64,000 bases of DNA from Tianweitania aestuarii (lineage in GTDB: Bacteria; Pseudomonadota; Alphaproteobacteria; Rhizobiales; Rhizobiaceae), in NCBI RefSeq assembly GCF_018457165.1, contig NZ_JAFMNX010000002.1:682001-746000 (forward strand). The letters run 5' to 3'. The notes under the pieces are model-generated. The model ran no database searches, was not told where the DNA came from, and worked only from the letters and a program-made list of their open reading frames with translations. This document shows positions 9,149-16,834 of this stretch, one piece after another. The translations under genes were made by a program, and so were the position numbers. Every line of letters begins with the position of its first letter. The stretch's first letter is position 1.

Positions 9149-10738
9149 TTAGATAACGAAGTTATCTGCCGTGAGGGACGCAGCAGCCACGCCGGTAAGC
9201 GAAACTGCGAAGTCCGTTGCGAGATCGAGATTGCCGTCGCCGTTGCTGTCGATGATGACAGTGGTGCCGGCGCCCGTGTCGAAGAGACCGATCGAAGTGC
9301 CGTTCAAGAAAGCAGCACCATCGATGAGCTGCGTGAAGGTGGTTGCGTTGGCGCTATCGAGATCAAATGCGGAGAAGTCGAGTGCGTCTTCCGTCGCATC
9401 GAAACCGGTGAGCACTTCCAGTGTCGCGGAAGTGGTTTGATCCGACTTCAGATAAACGACCGTCTCTTCAGCGGTGCCGAGCGTGATAGCATCGATGTTG
9501 TTCGTGCCGGTGATGGTGATGGTTGCGCCATTATCCGAAATACCGCCGATGGTCAGAACACCATCGAGAGCCGACGCGTCGAACGAATGAGCCTCATCAT
9601 CGTTGTCCGAGATGTAGAGGTTACGGATATTCAGATCACCTTCGCCAGTTACAACTGAGTCCGTAGCGTAGGATTCAAGCTCACCTACTGAAGCATCGCC
9701 AGCGATTACATAGTTTGCAGTGTCAAGATACTCGTTGTCGCCATACAGGTAGATGTATCCGGTCGTGGAAACGTCTGTAAGCGTAAGGGTATTACTATCT
9801 TCACCTGCGGAGAAGCCGATGTCAGCCGCACCATGGTCACCAACGACCTCGAGAGCCACGCCAGCATCAACCGAGTAGATAAAGGTATCGCCGGCAGCCG
9901 CACCATCAAGAAGGTTTGCATCCACAGTGATGGATGTCACGCCAGAGGTTTCTTGCAAGTCTAGCGAAACACTTGCTCCCGTTGCGCCAACCACATTGAG
10001 TTCCTCAACGCTAACGAGCGTCGTCTCGGTTGTGGTGATGCTATTCGACAGAACAGCGTTCAGGGTGTCAGTTCCGGCACCAGCATTGATCTGATCGCCG
10101 CTCGTGAACTCACCGGCGTCAGCATTGATGACGTCATTATTGGTGGTTGCGAAGCCTGCTGCACCGGTCGAGCTGACAGTGATGTTGTCCACACCGCCCG
10201 TAAGCTCGATCGTGTTACCAGGGAAGTTCACATCCTGAAGGTTGGCGACGGCTGCATCAACTTCAGCCTGCGTCGGGATGGTGGCTTCGCTCACAACGGC
10301 CGAAAGATAGGCGCGACCGGCTGCGGCAGCGTCATCACCCGTGTAAAGCGCGATCTCAATGTCGGTATCGATCGCGTTTGTGAACAGGTTCGCAGCTTCT
10401 ACCTTCGCATTCAGCACATCAAGATCACCACCCTGCGCGCCCTGCGCAATGTTGATGGCGATCGTGTTGATCGTCTGAGCACCGGAGATCAGCTGAGCAC
10501 TGAAGAAAGCGAGGCCGGCAGCGTCGGCCGGCCGGTCGAACAGCTGAAGGTAGATCGCGTTGATGATCTGCGCGTTGCTGTCGCCTTCAAAACGCGACTG
10601 GTACTCGTCCGTGCTGGCCAGATCGCCAATCGCGGTGAGATCGGCACCGTTCTTGGTTTCGGCTGCGAAGTATTCAAGGCCGAGCGGATCGGCCGGACGC
10701 CCGAAGAGGGCGATGTAAATCTTCTGGATCTCGTCCAT
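9149..10738 (-). CDS. S-layer-like secreted protein with DUF4214-type N-terminus
   Basis: This 529-residue acidic protein contains no cysteine, no tryptophan and no methionine except the first, a composition typical of S-layer and type I secreted proteins. There is no N-terminal signal peptide. Residues 1-95 hold two copies of a motif like IYIALFGRPADPLGLEYF and IYLQLFDRPADAAGLAFF, matching DUF4214-type modules. The rest is beta-rich with repeated Thr, Asp, Gly and Asn, and includes a calcium-loop-like DSNGDGNLD near residue 500. The C-terminus, VSLTGVAAASLTADNFVI, resembles uncleaved type I secretion signals of RsaA-like and RTX proteins. It has its own terminator and a 300-base upstream region. 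A capsule- or LPS-bound surface layer or adhesin is the likely role; self-assembly is not shown. Confidence 0.82.
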   Translation of the reverse strand: MDEIQKIYIALFGRPADPLGLEYFAAETKNGADLTAIGDLASTDEYQSRFEGDSNAQIINAIYLQLFDRPADAAGLAFFSAQLISGAQTINTIAINIAQGAQGGDLDVLNAKVEAANLFTNAIDTDIEIALYTGDDAAAAGRAYLSAVVSEATIPTQAEVDAAVANLQDVNFPGNTIELTGGVDNITVSSTGAAGFATTNNDVINADAGEFTSGDQINAGAGTDTLNAVLSNSITTTETTLVSVEELNVVGATGASVSLDLQETSGVTSITVDANLLDGAAAGDTFIYSVDAGVALEVVGDHGAADIGFSAGEDSNTLTLTDVSTTGYIYLYGDNEYLDTANYVIAGDASVGELESYATDSVVTGEGDLNIRNLYISDNDDEAHSFDASALDGVLTIGGISDNGATITITGTNNIDAITLGTAEETVVYLKSDQTTSATLEVLTGFDATEDALDFSAFDLDSANATTFTQLIDGAAFLNGTSIGLFDTGAGTTVIIDSNGDGNLDLATDFAVSLTGVAAASLTADNFVI

Positions 10739-11039
10739 GATGGTTCCCTTGGGTTGGCTTCACAAGTCCGGAGCTCACCCAGCCCCCTCGCGGGCCAGCT
10801 GTCGTAAAGCACCAAGACAGACACCCACTCATGGTTGAGTCGGTGTATGCGGATTGAACTACTGCAAGTTGTGCAAGGGAGTCAACCTAAGCGTGAGTTG
10901 TTATTTTTGCTGCACGGTTAGGTTGCATAAGCAGGAGATGATGGGTATTGGTGGGTGCAAGAGCTGATGTTCCCCTGCAAGGCCAAGGCAAAGCGGAAGG
11001 AACAGGACAGCAAAACTCGAACCGAGTGAGTACACGGAG
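10739..11039. promoter_or_regulatory. Divergent promoter region with two TTAGGTTG motifs
   Basis: About 300 non-coding bases separate the divergent S-layer-like and XRE genes. They hold two oppositely oriented copies of a TTAGGTTG motif, at 10882-10890 (minus orientation) and 10918-10926 (plus orientation), about 35 bases apart. A TTGACT hexamer on the minus strand overlaps the first copy and could be a -35 element for the S-layer-like gene. This leaves it a leader of more than 100 bases, common for abundant surface-protein mRNAs. The promoter calls are tentative. Confidence 0.4.
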
Positions 11040-11423
11040 ATGTTCACCCATCCGCAACAGGGCGTTGCCCATGGAGATGTGCTGCGCTTGCGGCAGGAAG
11101 CCGGCAAGTGGCTGAAGGGATTGCGCGAGGCCGCAGGCCTGTCTCAGCGCGATCTCGCAAAGGTTGTGGGCATCGACTACTACACGTTCATCTCGCAGAT
11201 CGAATCCGGACGCGGTCGCGTGCCGCCGGCGCAGATGCGGGTTTGGGCCGACGCCTTCAAGGTGGCGCCGCGCGAATTCGCGGTGAACCTGATGAAGTAT
11301 TACGATCCGCTGAGCTATGAGCTGATCTTCGGCGACGAAATGGCCGTGCAGGCCGCCGAACAAGCGCGCGACGAACTGGAAGCGCGGATCGCCAAGCTCG
11401 AAGGGTTCATGGCGCGTCATTGA
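11040..11423 (+). CDS. XRE-family transcriptional regulator
   Basis: This small DNA-binding protein of 127 residues has a helix-turn-helix at about residues 24-80, seen in LKGLREAAGLSQRDLAKVVG and the recognition-helix region TFISQIESGRGRVPP. The C-terminal half (EFAVNLMKYYDPLSYELIFGD) is of unknown fold, followed by a short helix rich in Glu and Ala (AEQARDELEARIAKLEG) that could form a coiled coil for dimerisation. It is divergent from the S-layer-like gene and convergent with sapC, so it may control one or more surface genes through the TTAGGTTG sites. GGAG sits directly against the ATG, an unusually close ribosome site. Confidence 0.85.
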   Translation: MFTHPQQGVAHGDVLRLRQEAGKWLKGLREAAGLSQRDLAKVVGIDYYTFISQIESGRGRVPPAQMRVWADAFKVAPREFAVNLMKYYDPLSYELIFGDEMAVQAAEQARDELEARIAKLEGFMARH

Positions 11424-11572
11424 TCGACGCGCCGGCACGGTCGTGGCAGCCGGTTTCGTTCTTGGGATGACGGACCACGGGCTGTGACTGCAGGGGCTTT
11501 GCGTTGTGAGGGTCGGCATTGTCCGGCCCTTCGCGCTTTCCCGCAAGGTGGCTCTGGTTGTTCGGATCAGGG

Positions 11573-12379
11573 CTAGTCCTTGAGGAACGTGTTCCAGTCG
11601 ATCTTCAGCGAGCCGTCTTCTTCATTGAGAAAGCTCTTTTCGGGCACTGTCATGCGCGCGGCCTGGGCTTTGCGGCTGGCCATCAGCAGGCCGGACAGCA
11701 TGGGCAGATTGCCGGCGGAAATGAGCTGCGCATAGGCGATGGGGAGGCCGCCGCTTTGGCGCAGCTGATGAAGAGCATTGGCGTCGAGCGCATTGAGCGC
11801 GGCCTCGTTGATGCGCAACAAGCCCTGCACCTGCGCGGCCTCCGCGCCCTCACCTGTCGTGATCGGCCAAGGCTCGAGCAGACCGGCGGCTTCTATGGCT
11901 TGCACGGCTTTGGCGGTTGGCTGTTCGGCCTGCTGCAGGGTGGACACGAACTCCATCATCTTGGCCGTTTCGGGCGCGATCTCGCCTTGAGCGTCGAAGA
12001 AGGGCGACCCCGCCTCGCCCACCGCGCTGTCGATCACCAGACCGCTTGCTTCATCCACGCACAACACGAACTTATCCGCCTCGGTTTTGGCCAGGCGGAA
12101 GGGGTGGGAGCGCAAAAGGGCGGGGGTGTAGAGCGCCAGCCAGCGGTTGTTCGGCCCCACCATCAGGTTGTGGCCAGGCGTAAGACCGAGCACGGCAACG
12201 AGCGTGGTTATGTTCCCGCTTTTCACGAAGGCCAGCGGCAAAGCGCGCGCGGCATGGCCGATCTCTGCACTGACAAGCGGCACGAGATGACGGTCGGCGG
12301 CAAAGCCCAGGTCACGCGCCGCCAGCCACTTCTTGGCTGAATGACGTTCGCGAGAGATCGGATGGAAATCGGCGGTCAT
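11573..12379 (-). CDS. SapC family protein
   Basis: This 268-residue soluble protein fits the SapC family, named after a gene in the Campylobacter fetus S-layer locus. Supporting features are the N-terminal KKWLAARDLGFAADRHLVPL stretch, the HNLMVGPNNRWLALYTPALL block, the FVLCVDEASG block and a C-terminal Leu/Ala-rich helix region. The biochemical role of the family is not established. In alphaproteobacteria its members often lie near secreted surface-protein genes; here it is 800 bases from the S-layer-like gene and in the same locus as a type I exporter. It faces the XRE gene tail to tail with a 149-base gap in which I see no clear terminator. Confidence 0.8.
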   Translation of the reverse strand: MTADFHPISRERHSAKKWLAARDLGFAADRHLVPLVSAEIGHAARALPLAFVKSGNITTLVAVLGLTPGHNLMVGPNNRWLALYTPALLRSHPFRLAKTEADKFVLCVDEASGLVIDSAVGEAGSPFFDAQGEIAPETAKMMEFVSTLQQAEQPTAKAVQAIEAAGLLEPWPITTGEGAEAAQVQGLLRINEAALNALDANALHQLRQSGGLPIAYAQLISAGNLPMLSGLLMASRKAQAARMTVPEKSFLNEEDGSLKIDWNTFLKD

Positions 12380-12530
12380 GCTGGCAAGCCTCGCTTGTGA
12401 AACACTGAACGCGTGCTTCCTTAGCCAAGGAAAATCACACGAGCAAGCTCTACCGAAGGTTGCATTTTGGTGCGGGAGCGGCTAGGTCCCGTTTTGTTCA
12501 CCCGCCCGCGCCTGGACCCTGCCGCATCCC

Positions 12531-13700
12531 ATGAAAGTCATTCTTTCGGTTGAACCGATCCGTTATCCGCTCACGGGGATCGGCCGTTATACGCTGGAGC
12601 TCGCCCGCAACCTTTCACAACTTAAGGATGTGGAAGAGCTCCGCTATTTCAGCGACGCCGCCTTCGTGGACACGCTGCCGGATGGAATGGAGGCAGCGAG
12701 TGCCACGGCGCCGGCTTCGCGCATGCTCAGGCTGAAGCGGGAGGTGGCGGCGCGGTTTCCGTTTCTGCTCAACATCTACCGCCGACGGGTCGATACGGCG
12801 CGGACGGACACGCTCGCCGGCAAGGGCGACTATGTCTATCACGGGCCGAACTTCTACCTGCCGAAGACGGATGGTCCGGCGGTTGTGACCATGCACGACC
12901 TTTCGGTTCTGAAGATGCCGCAGTTTCATCCGCCTGAGCGCGTGGCGTTCATGACGCGCGAGGTGGAGGTGGCGATGGAGCGCGCGACGGCGATCATCAC
13001 CGTATCCGATTTCATAAGGCACGAGATCGCCGCCCATTTCGGATTGCCGCTGGAGCGGATCTTTACGACCAGCCTTGCGGGCAGCGCGGACTTCTTTGCG
13101 CGCGACCAGGCGATCACTGCGCCGATACTTGCAACGATGGGGCTCAAGCCAGGCGGCTATGCGCTTTATGCCGGCACGATCGAGCCGCGAAAAAACCTGG
13201 AGCGGCTTCTGGCGGCTTATGAAGCGCTGCCGACGACATTGCGCACGCGCTTTCCGCTGGTGCTTGCGGGCTACAAGGGCTGGAACAATGCGGGCATTCA
13301 CGCGCGCATTCGCCAGGCAACGGCGGAAGGCTGGGCCCGATATCTCGGTTATGTGCCGGAAGAAGCGCTGCCGCATCTGTTTGCCGGCGCGCGGTTGTTC
13401 GCTTTCCCCTCGCTCTACGAAGGCTTTGGCCTGCCGGTGCTGGAAGCGATGGCATCGGGCGTGCCGGTGGTGTGTTCGAATGCCGCATCGTTGCCGGAAG
13501 TTGCGGGCAATGCGGCGCTGATGGTGCAGGCCGAGGATGTCGAGGGGCTGACGGCGGCGCTGGAGCGCGGGCTGACGGATGAAGCCTGGCGCGACGGAGC
13601 GATTGCTGCCGGATTCAGCCAGGCGGCGCGCTTCTCCTGGGCCCGCTGCGCACGGGAAACGGCGGATGTTTATCGCCATGTGCTGGGTCAGCGGGCATGA
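12531..13700 (+). CDS. Family 4 glycosyltransferase of the wzm-wzt operon
   Basis: This is a 389-residue GT-B glycosyltransferase. Its N-terminal domain starts MKVILSVEPIRYPLTGIGRY, a loop typical of mannosyl- and rhamnosyltransferases of ABC-dependent O-antigen loci. The C-terminal domain has YALYAGTIEPRKNLERLL, GYVPEEALPHLFAGA and the EX7E-type motif YEGFGLPVLEAMASGVPVV. The stop overlaps the wzm start by four bases (ATGA), so it belongs to the gt-wzm-wzt operon. It probably builds or extends the polysaccharide on undecaprenyl diphosphate at the cytoplasmic face; GDP-D-rhamnose or GDP-mannose is the expected donor, by context only. No strong Shine-Dalgarno is visible before the ATG. Confidence 0.9.
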   Translation: MKVILSVEPIRYPLTGIGRYTLELARNLSQLKDVEELRYFSDAAFVDTLPDGMEAASATAPASRMLRLKREVAARFPFLLNIYRRRVDTARTDTLAGKGDYVYHGPNFYLPKTDGPAVVTMHDLSVLKMPQFHPPERVAFMTREVEVAMERATAIITVSDFIRHEIAAHFGLPLERIFTTSLAGSADFFARDQAITAPILATMGLKPGGYALYAGTIEPRKNLERLLAAYEALPTTLRTRFPLVLAGYKGWNNAGIHARIRQATAEGWARYLGYVPEEALPHLFAGARLFAFPSLYEGFGLPVLEAMASGVPVVCSNAASLPEVAGNAALMVQAEDVEGLTAALERGLTDEAWRDGAIAAGFSQAARFSWARCARETADVYRHVLGQRA

Positions 13701-14509
13701 TCCCCGCGATGCGGCAATCCTTCGGCCTGCGGCGCACCTGGGCTTATCGCTATTTCGTCTTGTCATCCATCGCCACCGAGCTGCGGTTGCGCGTGGTGGG
13801 AAGCCGGCTCGGATTGGTGTGGCTGGTGGTCTCGCCGCTATTACAGGTCGCGATGTATGCGCTGGTTCTGTCGACTGTGATGCGCTCGCGCCTGCCTGGC
13901 GTCGACAATCGCTTTGCTTATGCGATCTATCTGCTGGCGGGATTTCTCGCCTGGTATCCGTTCACCGAAATCGTGACGCGCTGCGTGACGCTGTTTCTCG
14001 ACAATGCCAATGCGCTGAAGAAAATCGCCTTTCCGCGCACCGTGCTGCCTCTGATCGTGTTGGGAAGTGCCGCCTTCAACAATTGCGTGATGATCGCGGT
14101 AACGGCCGCGGCCTTTCTGCTGATGGGCCATGTGCCGAGCTGGCAAGCGCTTTGGTTGCCGGTGCTGTTGCTCGCCAACCTTGCCTTGGCGGGTGGGTTT
14201 GGGCTGTGCTGCGGCGTGCTCAACGTGTTCATTCGAGATGTCGGCCAGCTCGTGCAGATCGGCTTGCAGTTCGGCTTCTGGCTGACGCCGATCGTTTATG
14301 TGATCGACATCATCCCGGCGAGTTACCGCTGGGTGATCGGGCTCAATCCGATGTTCTGGGTGCTGGATAATTATCACCGCGTGCTGGTGTACGATCAGCC
14401 GCCGGATTTCGGGAAGCTTGCGGCGGTTGTCGCCCTTGCGCTTGTTCTGCTTCTGCTTGGCCGCTTCATGCTGCGCCAATCGCAGGCCGAGATGATGGAT
14501 ACGCTGTGA
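13697..14509 (+). CDS. wzm: ABC-type polysaccharide exporter permease Wzm
   Basis: This is a 270-residue ABC-2 type permease with six predicted membrane helices. The N-terminal amphipathic part (RYFVLSSIATELRLRVVGSR) and LGLVWLVVSPLLQVAMYALV are typical of Wzm/KpsM-like proteins, as is KKIAFPRTVLPLIVLG in the middle. It forms the channel that flips a lipid-linked O-polysaccharide to the periplasm. It overlaps the preceding glycosyltransferase gene by four bases and the following wzt by four bases (GTGA), indicating tight co-translation of the exporter. Confidence 0.93.
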   Translation: MIPAMRQSFGLRRTWAYRYFVLSSIATELRLRVVGSRLGLVWLVVSPLLQVAMYALVLSTVMRSRLPGVDNRFAYAIYLLAGFLAWYPFTEIVTRCVTLFLDNANALKKIAFPRTVLPLIVLGSAAFNNCVMIAVTAAAFLLMGHVPSWQALWLPVLLLANLALAGGFGLCCGVLNVFIRDVGQLVQIGLQFGFWLTPIVYVIDIIPASYRWVIGLNPMFWVLDNYHRVLVYDQPPDFGKLAAVVALALVLLLLGRFMLRQSQAEMMDTL

Positions 14510-15729
14510 GCGCACCGCTTTTGCAACTGGACGGTGTCGGCAAGGCGTTTCGTCGATACGCACGCGAGCGGCATCGGCTGATGCGCTGGTTCGGGCTGCC
14601 GATCCCGGCACCGGACGAACGGTGGGTGCTGAGCGACATCAGCTTCCGGGTCGATCCCGGCGAAGCGATCGGCATAGCCGGGCGCAATGGTGCGGGCAAA
14701 AGCACGCTGTTGAAGATGATCGCCGGCATTACGCGCCCGAGTGCGGGACGTATTGCTTTGTCCGGCCGAGTGGCGGCGATCCTCGAACTCGGCATGGGGT
14801 TCAGTGGCGAGCTGACGGGGCGGCAGAACACCTTTCACGCGGCCGGCATGATGGGGTTCAATCAAAGTGAGATCGAAGGCGCGCTGGAGGATATTACCGG
14901 CTTTGCCGAACTCGGCGCTTTTTTCGACCAGCCGATCCGCACCTATTCCAGCGGCATGCAGATGCGGCTGGCTTTTGCGGTGGCGACGGCGTTTCGGCCG
15001 GATATCCTGATCGTCGATGAAGCGCTGGCGGTGGGTGACGCCTATTTCCAGCACAAGAGCATGGAGCGCATCCGCCGCTTTCAGGCCAAGGGCACGAGCC
15101 TGATCCTGGTGTCGCATGACAAGGTGGCGCTGCAGAGCCTGTGCACGCGCGCGATCCTGCTCGACAACGGGCAGATGGTGCGCGACGGCACTCCGGAAGC
15201 CGTGCTCGATTACTACAACGCGCTGATCGCCCAGAAGAAGGGCGAAACGATCACCACCGAAACACTGGAAGACGGGCGCATGCGCACGATTTCCGGCACC
15301 CGGCAGGCGGTGATCGAGCATGCCGCCCTGGAAGATGCCGCCAGCAAGCCGGCGGATACGGTGGCCGTGGGCGCGACGGTCACTCTCGTGGTGAAAGCAC
15401 GCGCGGTGGAAGCGCTGCCGTCGCTGGTGCTGGGTTACGCGATCAAGGACCGTCTCGGGCAAACCTTTTTCGGCACCAATACGGCGTTCAGCGGCCAGGT
15501 CATCGAGGCACCGCAGGCCGGTGACACGGCGACCTTTCGCATCACCTTTCCTGTCATGCTGGGACCGGGCACCTATTCGATCGCGCTGGCGCTTTCGGCC
15601 GGCGAAAGCCATCTCGACGCCAATTACGAGTGGCGCGATCTGGCGCTGATGTTCGACGTGGTGAACCTGGACAAGCCGGCATTCGACGGCAAGATGTTCA
15701 TGCCTCCAGTGATTACCGTCGAGCGCTGA
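14506..15729 (+). CDS. wzt: ABC-type polysaccharide exporter ATPase Wzt with carbohydrate-binding tail
   Basis: This is the 407-residue ATPase partner of Wzm. The nucleotide-binding domain has Walker A GRNGAGKST at 59-67, signature YSSGMQMRL and Walker B ILIVDEALAVGD. Residues from about 250 onward form an extra beta-sandwich, seen in TVTLVVKARAVEALPSLVLG, YAIKDRLGQTFFGTNT and LGPGTYSIALAL, which matches the Wzt C-terminal domain. In known systems that domain recognises the non-reducing-end cap of the finished glycan and couples chain termination to export. This fits the WbdD-like methyltransferase encoded at 20315-21796. Start is GTG, overlapping the wzm stop. Its stop abuts the stop of the convergent acyltransferase gene. 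Confidence 0.93.
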   Translation: MSAPLLQLDGVGKAFRRYARERHRLMRWFGLPIPAPDERWVLSDISFRVDPGEAIGIAGRNGAGKSTLLKMIAGITRPSAGRIALSGRVAAILELGMGFSGELTGRQNTFHAAGMMGFNQSEIEGALEDITGFAELGAFFDQPIRTYSSGMQMRLAFAVATAFRPDILIVDEALAVGDAYFQHKSMERIRRFQAKGTSLILVSHDKVALQSLCTRAILLDNGQMVRDGTPEAVLDYYNALIAQKKGETITTETLEDGRMRTISGTRQAVIEHAALEDAASKPADTVAVGATVTLVVKARAVEALPSLVLGYAIKDRLGQTFFGTNTAFSGQVIEAPQAGDTATFRITFPVMLGPGTYSIALALSAGESHLDANYEWRDLALMFDVVNLDKPAFDGKMFMPPVITVER

Positions 15730-16821
15730 TCACGGCTTGGCGGGCGCTTCCACATAACGACCGCGCAGGCCGAGGAACGGCTGTTCGATGACGGAATAGG
15801 ACAGCCAGGAAAAGGCGAGTGTCGCGCCAAGAAGCACAGCCCCGTTCAGGATAAGCGCAATGATGCCGGTGCCGCCCATCGAGCCGAACAGCTCATGCGC
15901 GGTGAACAGGATCATGGCGTGCCACATATAGATCGAGAAGCTCCAGGCGCCGCAGGTCGCAAAGACGCGATCCAGCCGTTCGCCGAACGAAATGCCGCCA
16001 CGCACGAAGCCCAGGATGACGCCGGCCCAGCATGCGGCTTCAACCGTGCCCCACAAGATCCAGAATGGCTGCTTCTGCTCGGGCAGGAACGAACTCGCAT
16101 AGCGCGCCTGCACGCCGACAGCGACGATCGTCACGAGGGATGCCACGAAGAAGAGTGTTCGTCCGTGACGGCTCAGCCAATCCTGCCGACGGTGATAGGC
16201 GAGGCCTGCCAGCATGCCGATGAGGAACTGGTCGAAGCGTCCGACCAGCGTTGAATACAGCATCAGCCGGCTGTTCTCGGCCGCGAGATAAGCGCCGAGC
16301 TTGATGACGAGCATCATCAGGATCAGCTTGACGAGATAACCTGCGCCGCGCTCGCGCACGAACTGCGCCAGAAACGGGAAGATCAGATAAAAGGTAAACT
16401 CGACCGAGATGCTCCATGCCGGCCCGGTGACGAGATGCCAGGAGGTCGGCGGATCGCCGATATTGGTGACGAAGACATAAAGCAGGTCGGTGGCCACGAA
16501 GCGGTCGCGATGGATCGAGATCGCGACCATGAAGACCGCGAGAAACAGCGGCGCGATGCGCAGCAGGCGGTTACGCAGGAATTGGCGATAGGCGATCGCC
16601 TCCCCTTCCGCCGCGATCGTCATGAAAATGAAGCCGGACAGCACGAAGAACAAGGCAACGCCGGTATGCCCTTCGGTGATGAGGCCGAGCCAGGCGTATT
16701 GGGGCAGCGGAATCCAGCCGCCTTTGTACATGTGGAAGAAATGGAACGCGAAAACCAGCAGAGCGGCGAGCAGCCTGAGTTGGTCGATCTCGGGAATGTA
16801 GCGGAGATTGCGGGACTTCAC
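15730..16821 (-). CDS. Membrane acyltransferase (acyltransferase family 3)
   Basis: This 363-residue integral membrane protein has about ten hydrophobic segments. The N-terminus YIPEIDQLRLLAALLVFAFHFFH carries the family's catalytic histidine region, and HTGVALFFVLSGFIF is the conserved second block; RNRLLRIAPLF follows. Such enzymes O-acetylate or otherwise acylate surface glycans from a cytoplasmic acyl donor. In this locus it would decorate the O-polysaccharide. It is the last gene of a minus-strand run that also includes two glycosyltransferases and a methyltransferase, and its stop codon directly abuts that of wzt (TGA/TCA). Confidence 0.9.
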   Translation of the reverse strand: MKSRNLRYIPEIDQLRLLAALLVFAFHFFHMYKGGWIPLPQYAWLGLITEGHTGVALFFVLSGFIFMTIAAEGEAIAYRQFLRNRLLRIAPLFLAVFMVAISIHRDRFVATDLLYVFVTNIGDPPTSWHLVTGPAWSISVEFTFYLIFPFLAQFVRERGAGYLVKLILMMLVIKLGAYLAAENSRLMLYSTLVGRFDQFLIGMLAGLAYHRRQDWLSRHGRTLFFVASLVTIVAVGVQARYASSFLPEQKQPFWILWGTVEAACWAGVILGFVRGGISFGERLDRVFATCGAWSFSIYMWHAMILFTAHELFGSMGGTGIIALILNGAVLLGATLAFSWLSYSVIEQPFLGLRGRYVEAPAKP

Positions 16822-16834
16822 CTTGCCTCCGATC

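Noticed and set aside
7362-10738. Prophage remnant suggested by a phage-like small protein
   Set aside because: No integrase, capsid, tail or lysis genes are near, and the gene is fused translationally to a glycosyltransferase gene.
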